Source: Galbibacter kalidii
GTDB lineage: Bacteria; Bacteroidota; Bacteroidia; Flavobacteriales; Flavobacteriaceae
Assembly (NCBI RefSeq): GCF_026241135.1
Contig: NZ_JAPFGA010000019.1
Location: 1-64,000, forward strand
Length of the DNA: 64,000 nt
Reading direction: 5' to 3'
The position numbers and the translations under genes are program-made. Of the stretch, positions 19,445-29,635 are shown in pieces (the first letter of the stretch is position 1; each line of letters starts with the position of its first letter). The notes under the pieces were generated by a model. It was given only the letters and a program-made list of their open reading frames with translations. It did no database searches and was not told the origin of the DNA.

Positions 19445-21208
19445 ATGAAGTTTTTGAGGAACCTTTTAGCGGCCATTTTGGGGACGCTTATTGCTTTAGG
19501 GATCATTTTTATGTTTTTTCTCATTATTGCCACTTTGACGGGCAGTAGTGACCAAACCGTTGCGGTTAAAAGCAATTCCGTATTGGAGATCAATTTTAAA
19601 GAACCCATTAAAGATTACGGAGGAAAGTATAAATTTACCGATATTGATTATAAATTTGAGGAATACAACGGACTCAACACTATCCTTCCGGCTATAAGGG
19701 CAGCTGCGAAAGATGATAAAATAAAAGGAATCAGTATTAATAATTCGTTTTTAACCACCGGAGCGGCGAACACAAAAGCCATAAGGGATGCTATTGAAGA
19801 ATTCAAGGAATCCGGGAAGTTTGTCTATGCCTACGGCGATATTTTTCTTCAAAAGGATTATTATCTGGCTTCGGTGGCCGACTCGGTATTCTTAAACCCT
19901 GCCGGGGAACTGGATTTTAGGGGATTGTCTTCGGAAGTATTGTATTTAAAAGACCTTCAGGAGAAATCGGGAATAAAAATGGAGGTAATCCGCCACGGAA
20001 AATACAAAAGTGCGGTTGAACCTTACTTGACGGACGAAATGAGTGATGAAAACCGGGAGCAGATATCAGAACTGTTGTCGTCTGTTTGGAATACTTATCT
20101 GGAAGATATTGCTGAAAGCCGTGGACAAAGCGTGGAACAACTGAATGCATTTGCAGACGAATTGGCGGCTCGATCACCTGAATTGGCCTTGGAAAATAAT
20201 TTTGTGGATGGTTTAAGTTATGTCGACCAATACAACAAGTTATTGAGGGAGAATTTGAATTTGAAGAAAAGAGATAAGATCAACTCGGTAAATATTATCG
20301 ATTATGCCGAGTATGTTTCCAAAAAGAAAAAGACTGCAGGAAAGGATAAAATCGCTGTTGTGTATGCACAAGGAGAGATTGGCTTCGGAAAGGGAAATGA
20401 TAATTATATCGGACAGGAAGTCATGTCCAAAGCATTAAAAGCTGCTCGGGAAGACGATGATGTAAAGGCTATTGTGCTGCGCATCAATTCACCGGGAGGA
20501 ATGGCCTTGACTTCAGATATTATTTGGAGGGAGATCGAAGTGACCAAGAAAGTAAAACCTGTCGTGGTTTCCATGGGGAATTTGGCTGCATCAGGAGGGT
20601 ATTATATGGCTGTTGCCGGCGATAAGATCTTTGCCGAACCTGCAACGATTACCGGTTCGATTGGGGTTTTTGCCACAATACCCAATGCGAGTAGATTGGC
20701 AGAAAAATGGGGAATCAATGCCGAACAGGTAAACACCAATGAAAATGCTACAGCCTACAGCTTGTTCGAACCTGCAAGCGATAGCTTTAAAGCTTTTGCG
20801 AAAGAGGGGATCGAAGATTTTTATCAAGATTTCCTGCAAAAAGTAGCTGATGGCAGGAATTTGTCTGTACCAGAGGTAGATAGTGTGGCCCAAGGAAGGG
20901 TTTGGAGCGGAGTTCAAGCAAAAGAACACAGACTTGTGGACGAAATAGGAGGACTAAACAAAGCCGTTGCCTATGCAGCTCAAACTACAGGGGCGGAAGA
21001 TTACGTTGTGGCGAATTATCCCGTATATGAAACCAATATTAAGGAGCTGTTGCAAGGTGCTTCAGGTCTTGGTTTTTTGGAAAGTAGGGAAGATGTGTTG
21101 AAAGAAGAACTCGGGGAAGAGATATATAACATCATGCAACGGATAAAAGCCGTATCAACTCAAAAAGGATTGCAGGCGAGAATGCCTTTCGAAATCAACA
21201 TCAAATAA
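19445..21208 (+). CDS. sppA: Signal peptide peptidase SppA, 67K type
   Basis: AIVLRINSPGGMALTSDIIWREIEVTKKVKPVVVSMGNLAASGGYYMAVAGDKIFAEPATITGSIGVF; tandem S49 domains. Confidence 0.96.
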   Translation: MKFLRNLLAAILGTLIALGIIFMFFLIIATLTGSSDQTVAVKSNSVLEINFKEPIKDYGGKYKFTDIDYKFEEYNGLNTILPAIRAAAKDDKIKGISINNSFLTTGAANTKAIRDAIEEFKESGKFVYAYGDIFLQKDYYLASVADSVFLNPAGELDFRGLSSEVLYLKDLQEKSGIKMEVIRHGKYKSAVEPYLTDEMSDENREQISELLSSVWNTYLEDIAESRGQSVEQLNAFADELAARSPELALENNFVDGLSYVDQYNKLLRENLNLKKRDKINSVNIIDYAEYVSKKKKTAGKDKIAVVYAQGEIGFGKGNDNYIGQEVMSKALKAAREDDDVKAIVLRINSPGGMALTSDIIWREIEVTKKVKPVVVSMGNLAASGGYYMAVAGDKIFAEPATITGSIGVFATIPNASRLAEKWGINAEQVNTNENATAYSLFEPASDSFKAFAKEGIEDFYQDFLQKVADGRNLSVPEVDSVAQGRVWSGVQAKEHRLVDEIGGLNKAVAYAAQTTGAEDYVVANYPVYETNIKELLQGASGLGFLESREDVLKEELGEEIYNIMQRIKAVSTQKGLQARMPFEINIK

Positions 21209-21211
21209 TTT

Positions 21212-21928
21212 ATGGTGCATAAAGATAAGAAGCTGGCATTCAAAATATACCTGTATCTCGGAGCGTTGTTTATCACTTCCTTGGTGGTTTCAAATCTGAT
21301 CTTTCAAAAATTCTTTTATTGGTATCCTTTGGGCGAAGATGTAACAATCTTCGGGGCTCCCATTTTTGAACTTTCAGTAGGGATATTACCCTATCCGATT
21401 ACTTTTTTGATTACCGACCTGATTTCTGAGATCTACGGACAGAAAAAAGCGAATCAGGTGGTGACGGCGGGAATCTTCGCTTCCCTGTTCTCCATGGCGA
21501 TTATTTTTATGGCCGAATTTATGCCTGCGATGGAAACATCGCCTGTACAGGACGCTACCTTTACCAAGGTTTTTGCCTTGTCTCCAGTAGCCGTGTTGGC
21601 TTCGATGATCGCCTATTTGTGTGCACAATATATAGACATTACGATTTATCACTTTTGGAAACGTCTGACCAATGGAAAATACCTTTGGTTGCGTAACAAT
21701 TTATCAACATTCACCTCACAATTTATAGATACCTTTACGGTGGTTTTGTTATTGTGTGTTTTTGGAGTGTTGCCTTGGTCATTGTTCTATGGCTTGGTGA
21801 TCAGCGGGTTTCTGTTTAAGGTGTTTATCGCTGCTCTGGATACGCCATTGTTGTATTTTTTCGTGTTTTTGTTCAGAAAACGTTTCAAATTGAAGCCCGG
21901 AGAAGAAATATCGTTAGATGTTGGATAA
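21212..21928 (+). CDS. Queuosine precursor transporter (YhhQ/VUT family)
   Basis: SNLIFQKFF...PYPITFLITDLISEIYGQKKANQVV...NNLSTFTSQFIDTFTVVLLLC. Confidence 0.93.
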   Translation: MVHKDKKLAFKIYLYLGALFITSLVVSNLIFQKFFYWYPLGEDVTIFGAPIFELSVGILPYPITFLITDLISEIYGQKKANQVVTAGIFASLFSMAIIFMAEFMPAMETSPVQDATFTKVFALSPVAVLASMIAYLCAQYIDITIYHFWKRLTNGKYLWLRNNLSTFTSQFIDTFTVVLLLCVFGVLPWSLFYGLVISGFLFKVFIAALDTPLLYFFVFLFRKRFKLKPGEEISLDVG

Positions 21929-22065
21929 TCTTAATACATCAGAATTTCGTATGTATAGATAGGAACATTAAAGTTGTATTAAAATTGGTTTTGCAATATG
22001 GGATTTATCCCAAATTTGCTTAATATAGTTATGTGGAAAAATTTTAGGATTCAAAAAGCAAACAC

Positions 22066-24705
22066 ATGAAAAAGATATTAAAAATAATAGCGGTTTTATT
22101 TGGACTGTTTATCATTTTTCTTATAGCCGCCCCTTTCCTGTTTGAAGGAAAAATAGTGCAGCTTATGAAAAAAACGGTGAACAATAATATAAACGCCAAG
22201 ATGGATTTTGCCGATGCGAGCATCAGTTTGATCCGGAATTTCCCCAACACCTCTGTGTCGGTGAAAGAGTTGAGTATTGTGAACAACGCTCCTTTTGAAG
22301 GCGATACCTTGATTTATGCAGAGCGGGCGGATATCAGTATTCCTTTTATGCAACTTTTCAACGATGGAGGGGAGCCGTATTCAATAAACAGTTTTAGTAT
22401 AGACGGTGCACAAGCAAATATCCTCGTAGATGAAGAAGGGAATGCAAATTATGATATTGCAAAGGAGTCTGATGAAGGTGCAGAGGAAACAGCTGCTTCA
22501 GAAGAGGATGTAAAACTGTCTATCAAAAAATATGAGATCAGCAATTCAAAAATCACTTATTATGATGCTGAAGGAAAACTGTCCTTTGTGTTGGACAGTT
22601 TGAATCATTCGGGAAAAGGCGACCTTTCTGCATCACAATCAGAATTGGATACCGAAACAAATGCTTTGGTGTCTTTTGAATTGGACAGCGTGAGTTATTT
22701 GAAAGGACATCAGATTCGGTTGGATGCTTTGTTGGGGATCGATTTGGATCAGAATAAATATACCTTTTTGGAGAATAAGGCGCTGATCAACCAATTGGAG
22801 TTGGTTTTCGACGGATTTGTAAAGGTAAACGACGACAATCAGGAAGTGGATATTTCTTTTAAAACGCCATCATCCGATTTCAAAAACTTTTTGGCGGTAA
22901 TGCCAGAGGAATATTCCAAGGATATTGAAAACGTACAAACCACCGGGGATTTTGCAGTGGAAGGAACATTTAAGGGTATTGTGGACGAGACCCATATTCC
23001 TACTTTTGATATCACAATTAACTCTGAGAATGCTTCTTTTAAATACCCCGACCTTCCACAGTCGGTAAACAATATCCATATCGACACAAGAGTGGCCAAC
23101 GAGTCAGGATTGACCGAAGACACCTATGTAGATATCAGCAAGCTTTCGTTTAAGATTGCTGAGGATGTTTTCAATGCAAGGGCTAACATTAAAAATATAA
23201 CGGATAATCCTTTGGTGAATGCCAATTTAAAAGGAAGGATCAATTTGGCCAATTTGTCCAAAGCATATCCATTCCCGATGGAAGAATCCATGAAAGGAAT
23301 CCTTGATGCCGATGTTAATACGTCTTTTGATATGAATTCCATAGAGAAAGAGCGATACGGGAATACAAAAAACAACGGTTCAATGACCTTAAAAGGCTTT
23401 GAGTACAGTTCGAGTGAAATGAAAAACCCTGTGCAGATTTCTTCTGCGGATATGACCTTCAACACCACTGATGTGACGCTAAATTCTTTTGAAGCGAAAA
23501 CAGGTCAAACAGATTTTTCAGCCAAAGGGTCTATACATAACCTGTTGGGGTATATGTTTAATAAGGAATTGTTGAAAGGGAATTTTACGTTGAATTCCAA
23601 CACCTTCGCCGTAAACGATTTTATGACAGAAGATGAGAATGGGAATGGAGAAGGAGGATCAAACGAAACCGAAGAGGAAATAAAGATTCCGTCGTTCTTG
23701 GATGCAACTGTGGCAGCCAAAGCCAATACTGTGCTTTATGATAATTTAAAACTGAAAAACGTTTCGGGAACTTTGATCATTCGGGATGAAACTGTCAATA
23801 TAAAAAACCTGACGTCCAACCTTTTTGGAGGAAAAATGGCGGTGAATGGTTCTGTATCGACCAAAACGGAAACACCTATTTTTAATATGGATTTGGGAAT
23901 GAACGATTTTAATATCTCAGAATCCATACAAAATTTGGAGCTATTACAGGCTATTACGCCTATCGCCAATGCATTTGTGGGAACCTTAAATTCTAATTTG
24001 TCTGTAAAAGGGAATTTGAATAACGATTTTTCGCTCAATATGGAATCCATATCAGGAAATGCCCTGGCAGAGGCTATAATTAACGGATTTAGCCCCGAGA
24101 AAGGGCAGTTATTGACGGCTTTAAGTCAGAAAGTTGATTTTTTGAATTTCGGTGAGGAAGCCGTTAAGAATGTAAAGACCGCCCTCACTTTTGATAAAGG
24201 GAAAGTAAACGTAAAACCCTTTCATATAAAATATAAGGATATAGATGTTGAGATTGCCGGAAGCCATGGTTTTGACAAATCGGTTGATTATAATGCGACT
24301 TTCAATGTTCCGGCGAAATACTTGGGTAAGGATGTAAATAATTTGATTGCAAGATTGGATGATCCAGAAGCTGAAAATATGCTTGTTCCGGTAACAGCGA
24401 CTATTGGAGGAACATATGGGAGTCCTTCAATAAGCACTGATCTTAATTCTACAGTAAGCACACTTACCAAAAGATTGGTTCAAATGGAAAAAGAAAAACT
24501 GATGAACAAGGGGACGGATAAGGTAAAAGGGGCACTAACCGATATATTGACCGGGACAAAAACCAAAGATACAACTGCTTCAGGAACACAAACCGAGACC
24601 ACAGCAACTAAAGATTCTACACGAAATGAACAAATAAAGAATGCGGCTGGCGATTTGATCAAAGGCTTGTTTGGTGGAAAGAAAAAAGATACGACAAATG
24701 AGTAA
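22066..24705 (+). CDS. AsmA family outer-membrane assembly-like protein
   Basis: N-terminal TM, INAKMDFADASISLIRNFPNTSVSVKELSIVN, repeated AsmA-like beta segments. Confidence 0.9.
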   Translation: MKKILKIIAVLFGLFIIFLIAAPFLFEGKIVQLMKKTVNNNINAKMDFADASISLIRNFPNTSVSVKELSIVNNAPFEGDTLIYAERADISIPFMQLFNDGGEPYSINSFSIDGAQANILVDEEGNANYDIAKESDEGAEETAASEEDVKLSIKKYEISNSKITYYDAEGKLSFVLDSLNHSGKGDLSASQSELDTETNALVSFELDSVSYLKGHQIRLDALLGIDLDQNKYTFLENKALINQLELVFDGFVKVNDDNQEVDISFKTPSSDFKNFLAVMPEEYSKDIENVQTTGDFAVEGTFKGIVDETHIPTFDITINSENASFKYPDLPQSVNNIHIDTRVANESGLTEDTYVDISKLSFKIAEDVFNARANIKNITDNPLVNANLKGRINLANLSKAYPFPMEESMKGILDADVNTSFDMNSIEKERYGNTKNNGSMTLKGFEYSSSEMKNPVQISSADMTFNTTDVTLNSFEAKTGQTDFSAKGSIHNLLGYMFNKELLKGNFTLNSNTFAVNDFMTEDENGNGEGGSNETEEEIKIPSFLDATVAAKANTVLYDNLKLKNVSGTLIIRDETVNIKNLTSNLFGGKMAVNGSVSTKTETPIFNMDLGMNDFNISESIQNLELLQAITPIANAFVGTLNSNLSVKGNLNNDFSLNMESISGNALAEAIINGFSPEKGQLLTALSQKVDFLNFGEEAVKNVKTALTFDKGKVNVKPFHIKYKDIDVEIAGSHGFDKSVDYNATFNVPAKYLGKDVNNLIARLDDPEAENMLVPVTATIGGTYGSPSISTDLNSTVSTLTKRLVQMEKEKLMNKGTDKVKGALTDILTGTKTKDTTASGTQTETTATKDSTRNEQIKNAAGDLIKGLFGGKKKDTTNE

Positions 24706-24977
24706 AAGTTTTTGAGTCGTACATTTTTTCTTTGCGTTTGCAAAGAACACAGAGAACCATTAGCTTTTAGGATGCTTCCCTTAAATTAATTAAACTTCTA
24801 TACACAAACCATATAATGACAAAAATATTGAAGAATTGTATTTGTTCGTATAACTCAAATAATGTTTTTGCATAAAAGCATCACTTTTCCGGTGTTGAGC
24901 TATCGGTTGAGGTCAGTGGTCTAAAAATATTTAAGATCGGGTAAGAATTATGGATATTTAGACATAATCAACCCAAA

Positions 24978-26060
24978 ATGGACCAAAACACCTTAAAAAT
25001 ACTTTTTACACTGGTTTTTTTTAGTGGCAGTTTGTTTGTGGTGTCGCAAAATGAACAAAAGGTCATATTCCCCAAAAGTTATGTCGCTTATAAAACTTCA
25101 GAAGTTATCAAGGTCGATGGCAAAGGAGATGAAGTGTCGTGGAAAAATGCTGAATGGACATCTCGTTTTATCGATATCGAAGGCGAAAAAAAACCGTTTT
25201 ACGATACACAGGTAAAAATGCTTTGGAATGACACATATCTTTATTTTTACGCCGAAATGGAAGAGCCTCATGTTTGGGCAACTTTAAAACAGCGCGATAC
25301 GATTATCTTTCACGACAAGGATTTTGAGATTTTTATCGACCCCGATGGTGATACGCATAACTATATTGAATTTGAAATGAATGCACTCAATACGGTTTGG
25401 GATCTTCTTATTGTGAAACCGTACAGAGACGGTGGCCCGTTTATGAATCACTGGGATATCAAAGGAATGAAAACAGCGGTTCATATCGATGGGACACTCA
25501 ACGATCCAAATGACGCAGATAAAGGGTGGAGTGTTGAGGTCGCTATGCCATGGAAAGCGCTTACAGAAACTACAAAAAGGAAAACTCCCGAAAACGACTA
25601 TTGGCGCATTAATTTTTCCCGGGTCAATTGGCAACACAATCTCGTAAATGGGGAATATCAACGTAAGAAAGATGATCAGGGAAATTTGTTACCTGAATAT
25701 AACTGGGTGTGGTCTCCGCAGGAGGTTATCAATATGCACGAACCGGAAAGATGGGGGTATGTCTATTTTTCGACGGAAAAGAAAGAAGAACTATTTGCAA
25801 TACCTAAAGATGAAAAGATAAAATGGGAGTTGTATCGATTGTACAGAAAGCAAAAGCAATTCAGACGTAAGGAAGGAGAATGGATATCCACAATCGATAA
25901 TCTGGTATCGACCCCACTTCTAATTGACGGACAAAAAATAGAACCCGAATTGGAAGTGCACAGTCAGGGGTGGAACATAAACGTGTTGAGTCCGTTTTCA
26001 GGAAATGTACTGACTGTCCGTGAAGACGGAAGATTTATAAATGAAAACAGTAAAGAGTAA
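24978..26060 (+). CDS. Carbohydrate-binding family 9-like secreted protein
   Basis: VDGKGDEVSWKNAEWTSRFIDIEGEKKPFYDTQVKMLWNDTYLYFYAEMEEPHVWA...HDKDFEIFIDPDGDTHNYIEFEMNALNTVWDLL. Confidence 0.88.
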   Translation: MDQNTLKILFTLVFFSGSLFVVSQNEQKVIFPKSYVAYKTSEVIKVDGKGDEVSWKNAEWTSRFIDIEGEKKPFYDTQVKMLWNDTYLYFYAEMEEPHVWATLKQRDTIIFHDKDFEIFIDPDGDTHNYIEFEMNALNTVWDLLIVKPYRDGGPFMNHWDIKGMKTAVHIDGTLNDPNDADKGWSVEVAMPWKALTETTKRKTPENDYWRINFSRVNWQHNLVNGEYQRKKDDQGNLLPEYNWVWSPQEVINMHEPERWGYVYFSTEKKEELFAIPKDEKIKWELYRLYRKQKQFRRKEGEWISTIDNLVSTPLLIDGQKIEPELEVHSQGWNINVLSPFSGNVLTVREDGRFINENSKE

Positions 26061-26071
26061 ATATAAATATC

Positions 26072-27190
26072 ATGTACCAGCTTAAACTTATTTGTATAGC
26101 CATTGTATTGAGCGGACTCGTTTCGTGTAACCAAACTGCGGAAAAAAAGAACACTTCTCAGCCTGTAGCCGAAACAGAGACCGATACTGTTCAAAATGAT
26201 TTTAAATATTGGACATGGATCACTGCCAGTAGTAAAAAAACAGATGAATCATACAAAGAGGAGTTTACCAAATATTCTTCCAACGGAATAGATGCTGTAT
26301 TGATCAACACCAATACCGATCCCGAATTGTTGAAACGCCTAACACCCATTGCAGAAAACGCCGGTTTGGAGGTTCACGCTTGGATTATGGCGATGAATCG
26401 GCCGGGAGACGGTGTGGCATTACAACACCCGGATTGGTATGCGGTGAGTAGGGATGGGAAATCCTGTTTTGATACGCGACCTTATGTAGACTATTACCAG
26501 TGGTTGTGTCCTACCCGAAAAGCATCCAGGGAGCATGTTTTAGATTTGGTAGAAGGTTTGGCTAAAGTTGAAGGTATTGCCAGCGTACATTTAGATTATA
26601 TCAGGTATCCCGATATCTTTTTGCCTGTCGGATTACTTCCTAAATATGATTTGAAACAAGAAACTGAGCTCCCCGAATTCGATTTCTGCTATTGTGATGT
26701 TTGTGTAGCCGAGTTTGAAAAGATCCATCATAAAAATCCGCGTGATTTTAAAAACCCTGCGATTGACATGGAGTGGAAGCAATTCAGATTGAACAAGATA
26801 AAAGCAGTAGTGGATGATGCGTATAAAATTGCGCATCAGTATGATAAAAAATTAACGGCTGCTGTTTTTCCATATCCTGAAATGGCAGACCATATGGTAC
26901 GCCAGCGATGGGACAAATGGAATATCGATATGGTTCTGCCCATGATCTACCATAATTTTTACAACGAAGAAACAGATTGGATAGGTTACGCCACGGCTCA
27001 GGGGGTAAAAGATTTAGAAGGTAAAGGTGTTGAACTGCATACCGGAATATTCTTACCTGATATGCCCACGGATGAAGTTGCTCAAGCTATTCAATTGGCA
27101 AAAGATAACGGAGCCAAAGGTATCTCTTTTTTTGACGGCAATGCCATTACAGAAGAACATTTTAAGGTGATAAAAGTGTTTAAAGAATAA
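26072..27190 (+). CDS. Lipoprotein, family 10-like glycosyl hydrolase (TIM-barrel putative glycosidase)
   Basis: Lipobox LVSCNQT; SIHLDYIRYPD-like VHLDYIRYPDIFLPVG; AAVFPYPEMADHMVRQRWDKWNIDMVLPMIYHNFY. Confidence 0.85.
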   Translation: MYQLKLICIAIVLSGLVSCNQTAEKKNTSQPVAETETDTVQNDFKYWTWITASSKKTDESYKEEFTKYSSNGIDAVLINTNTDPELLKRLTPIAENAGLEVHAWIMAMNRPGDGVALQHPDWYAVSRDGKSCFDTRPYVDYYQWLCPTRKASREHVLDLVEGLAKVEGIASVHLDYIRYPDIFLPVGLLPKYDLKQETELPEFDFCYCDVCVAEFEKIHHKNPRDFKNPAIDMEWKQFRLNKIKAVVDDAYKIAHQYDKKLTAAVFPYPEMADHMVRQRWDKWNIDMVLPMIYHNFYNEETDWIGYATAQGVKDLEGKGVELHTGIFLPDMPTDEVAQAIQLAKDNGAKGISFFDGNAITEEHFKVIKVFKE

Positions 27191-27205
27191 ATCCATACCA
27201 AATAA

Positions 27206-29521
27206 ATGAACCTAAGATATATTTACATTGTATTGTTTTTATTGATCGGTTGTAATCAGCAAACAAAAACTGTTTTTACTGAAACAGATATAAAAATAAT
27301 ACCTAAGCCACAAGAACTGACATTGAATGAAGGATCTTTCATTTTTAATGCTGATACTAAATTCGTCGTAACCTCAGATATACAATTACAAGCGGCCCAA
27401 ATATTAGTTAATCAGTTTAAGATTGCTGCTGATTTAGATCTTGGAATTACAAAAGAACAGCCTGAGTCGAATTTTCTAGTCTTGAAGGATAATTCTAACC
27501 TTAGTCCTGAAGCCTATACACTTACAGTTAACAATGATAATGTAATTATTGAAGCTTTTAAGCTGAATGGATTTGTATATGGAATAGAATCGGTAAGACA
27601 GTTGCTTCCTGTAGCAATAGAAAGTCAAACTGTAGTTTCTAATGTTCAATGGGAAATTCCTAATGTTAAAATATCAGATGCGCCAAGATACAAATGGAGA
27701 GGATTGATGCTCGATGTGTCCCGACACTTTTTTGATAAAGAATATGTAAAGAAAACCATCGATCGTTTGGCGTATTTAAAAATGAATACCCTACACCTTC
27801 ATTTGGTAGACGACCAGGGATGGCGAATCGAAATAAAAAAATATCCTAAGCTTACTGAAGTGGGGGGATTCAGGGTAGACCATGAAGACAAGCACTGGAA
27901 TGCCCGACCAGCTAAAGAAGGAGAAAAGGCAGCTTATGGCGGCTTTTACACTCAGGAAGATATTAAAGAGATTGTAGCTCATGCACAGAGCAGAGGGATT
28001 ACCGTGGTGCCCGAAATTGAAATGCCGGCACACGTAATGAGTGCGATCGCATCTTACCCGTATTTGTCGTGTTTTGAAACGCCTATTTCGGTACCATCCG
28101 GTGGAGTTTGGCCAATTACTGAGATCTATTGTCCGGGAAAAGAATCTACTTTTGAATTCTTAGAAGATGTATTGATAGAGGTGATGGAGCTATTTCCTTC
28201 AAAATACATACATGTTGGTGGCGATGAAGCTACAAAAACCAATTGGAAAAAATGTCCGCATTGTAAAGCTCGAATGAAATCAGAAGGACTGAAAAATGTA
28301 GAAGAGTTACAGAGTTATTTTATTAAAAGAATGGAGCGTTTTATCAGTTCAAAAGGACGAGTACTTATTGGTTGGGATGAAATATTAGAAGGTGGATTGG
28401 CGCCAGGAGCAACCGTAATGAGCTGGAGAGGTGTAAAAGGAGGTTTAGAAGCATCTGAACAAGGACATGATGTGGTGATGACCCCAGGAACACATTGTTA
28501 TTTTGATCATTATCAGGGGCCACAAGATGCCGAACCGGCTGCATGGGGAGGATATTTACCGCTAAGCAAAGTATACGAATTTGACCCTGTGGTTGAAGGA
28601 ATGACCGAAGAACAGGCTAAACATGTGTTGGGCGGGCAAGCAAATTTGTGGGCCGAGTATATCCCAACTACAGATCAATCAGAATATATGATCTTTCCTC
28701 GTATTGCAGCACTTTCAGAAACACTTTGGAGTTCGAAAGAAGAGAGGGACTGGAACGAATTTACCACACGTATCATTCCAATGTTCGATCGCTTTGAAGC
28801 TATGGGTATCAACTACGCAAAGAGTATTTATACTATTAGAGAAGAAGCAATTGTTGATGAGAAAACAGGAAATGTTTCCGTTTCGCTAAGTAATGAAATT
28901 AAAGGGTCAGATATTCGATACGTTCTAGATGAAGCTGATTTGGAAACTGATGCTATTAAATATGAAAAACCAATACAAATTACCAAGACAACTACCATAA
29001 AAGCAGCTTATTTTGAAAATGATAAGCCGGTAGGAGCTGTTTTTGAGAAAACATTCAAATATCATAAAGCAGTTGGTAAAAAGGTTACTTATAACACGGA
29101 GGTAAACAACAGGTATCAGGGAACCGGAGAAACCACACAGGTGAATGTTTTAAGGGGAACTAAGAATTTTCATGATGGACAATGGCAAGCATGGTTAGGG
29201 AATGATATGGAGGTGATTATCGACCTTGAAGTAGCTGCTGAAGTTTCAAAAGTGTCTGTAGGCGCTTTGGAAAATCAAGGACCGGGAATATATTTTCCAA
29301 CAAAAGTTGAGGTATGGTTGTCTGATGATGGTGAAACCTATACCGAAGCCGGTAGTATGGAAAGACTTTTTAAAGCAACAGGTGATGCCACATTAAAAGA
29401 TTTTGTAGTTAAATTTGATGCCCAAAAAGCTCGTTATGTAAAAGTAAAGGCTACGAATTTAAAGCAAACCCCAACGGGCGGCGGTGTATTTTTATTTGTA
29501 GATGAAATTATAGTAGAATAA
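27206..29521 (+). CDS. GH20 beta-N-acetylhexosaminidase
   Basis: YKWRGLMLDVSRHFFDKEYVKKTIDRLAYLKMNTLHLHLVDDQGWRIEIKKYP; HVGGDEATKTNW; C-terminal chitobiase-like and F5/8-like domains. Confidence 0.97.
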   Translation: MNLRYIYIVLFLLIGCNQQTKTVFTETDIKIIPKPQELTLNEGSFIFNADTKFVVTSDIQLQAAQILVNQFKIAADLDLGITKEQPESNFLVLKDNSNLSPEAYTLTVNNDNVIIEAFKLNGFVYGIESVRQLLPVAIESQTVVSNVQWEIPNVKISDAPRYKWRGLMLDVSRHFFDKEYVKKTIDRLAYLKMNTLHLHLVDDQGWRIEIKKYPKLTEVGGFRVDHEDKHWNARPAKEGEKAAYGGFYTQEDIKEIVAHAQSRGITVVPEIEMPAHVMSAIASYPYLSCFETPISVPSGGVWPITEIYCPGKESTFEFLEDVLIEVMELFPSKYIHVGGDEATKTNWKKCPHCKARMKSEGLKNVEELQSYFIKRMERFISSKGRVLIGWDEILEGGLAPGATVMSWRGVKGGLEASEQGHDVVMTPGTHCYFDHYQGPQDAEPAAWGGYLPLSKVYEFDPVVEGMTEEQAKHVLGGQANLWAEYIPTTDQSEYMIFPRIAALSETLWSSKEERDWNEFTTRIIPMFDRFEAMGINYAKSIYTIREEAIVDEKTGNVSVSLSNEIKGSDIRYVLDEADLETDAIKYEKPIQITKTTTIKAAYFENDKPVGAVFEKTFKYHKAVGKKVTYNTEVNNRYQGTGETTQVNVLRGTKNFHDGQWQAWLGNDMEVIIDLEVAAEVSKVSVGALENQGPGIYFPTKVEVWLSDDGETYTEAGSMERLFKATGDATLKDFVVKFDAQKARYVKVKATNLKQTPTGGGVFLFVDEIIVE

Positions 29522-29546
29522 ATAAGATGGATAGGCGTGTAGAGAG

Positions 29547-29575
29547 CCCTTCGAGGGTTTGGAACCCTCGAAGGG
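29547..29575. repeat. Perfect intergenic palindrome (13-bp arms, 3-nt loop)
   Basis: CCCTTCGAGGGTT-tgg-AACCCTCGAAGGG between the GH20 and GH92 genes. Confidence 0.9.
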
Positions 29576-29635
29576 TTAACCTAAATAGTGGTTGTCTTAT
29601 ATCATAAGTCAAAACTAAATAACCAATCAGTAAAG

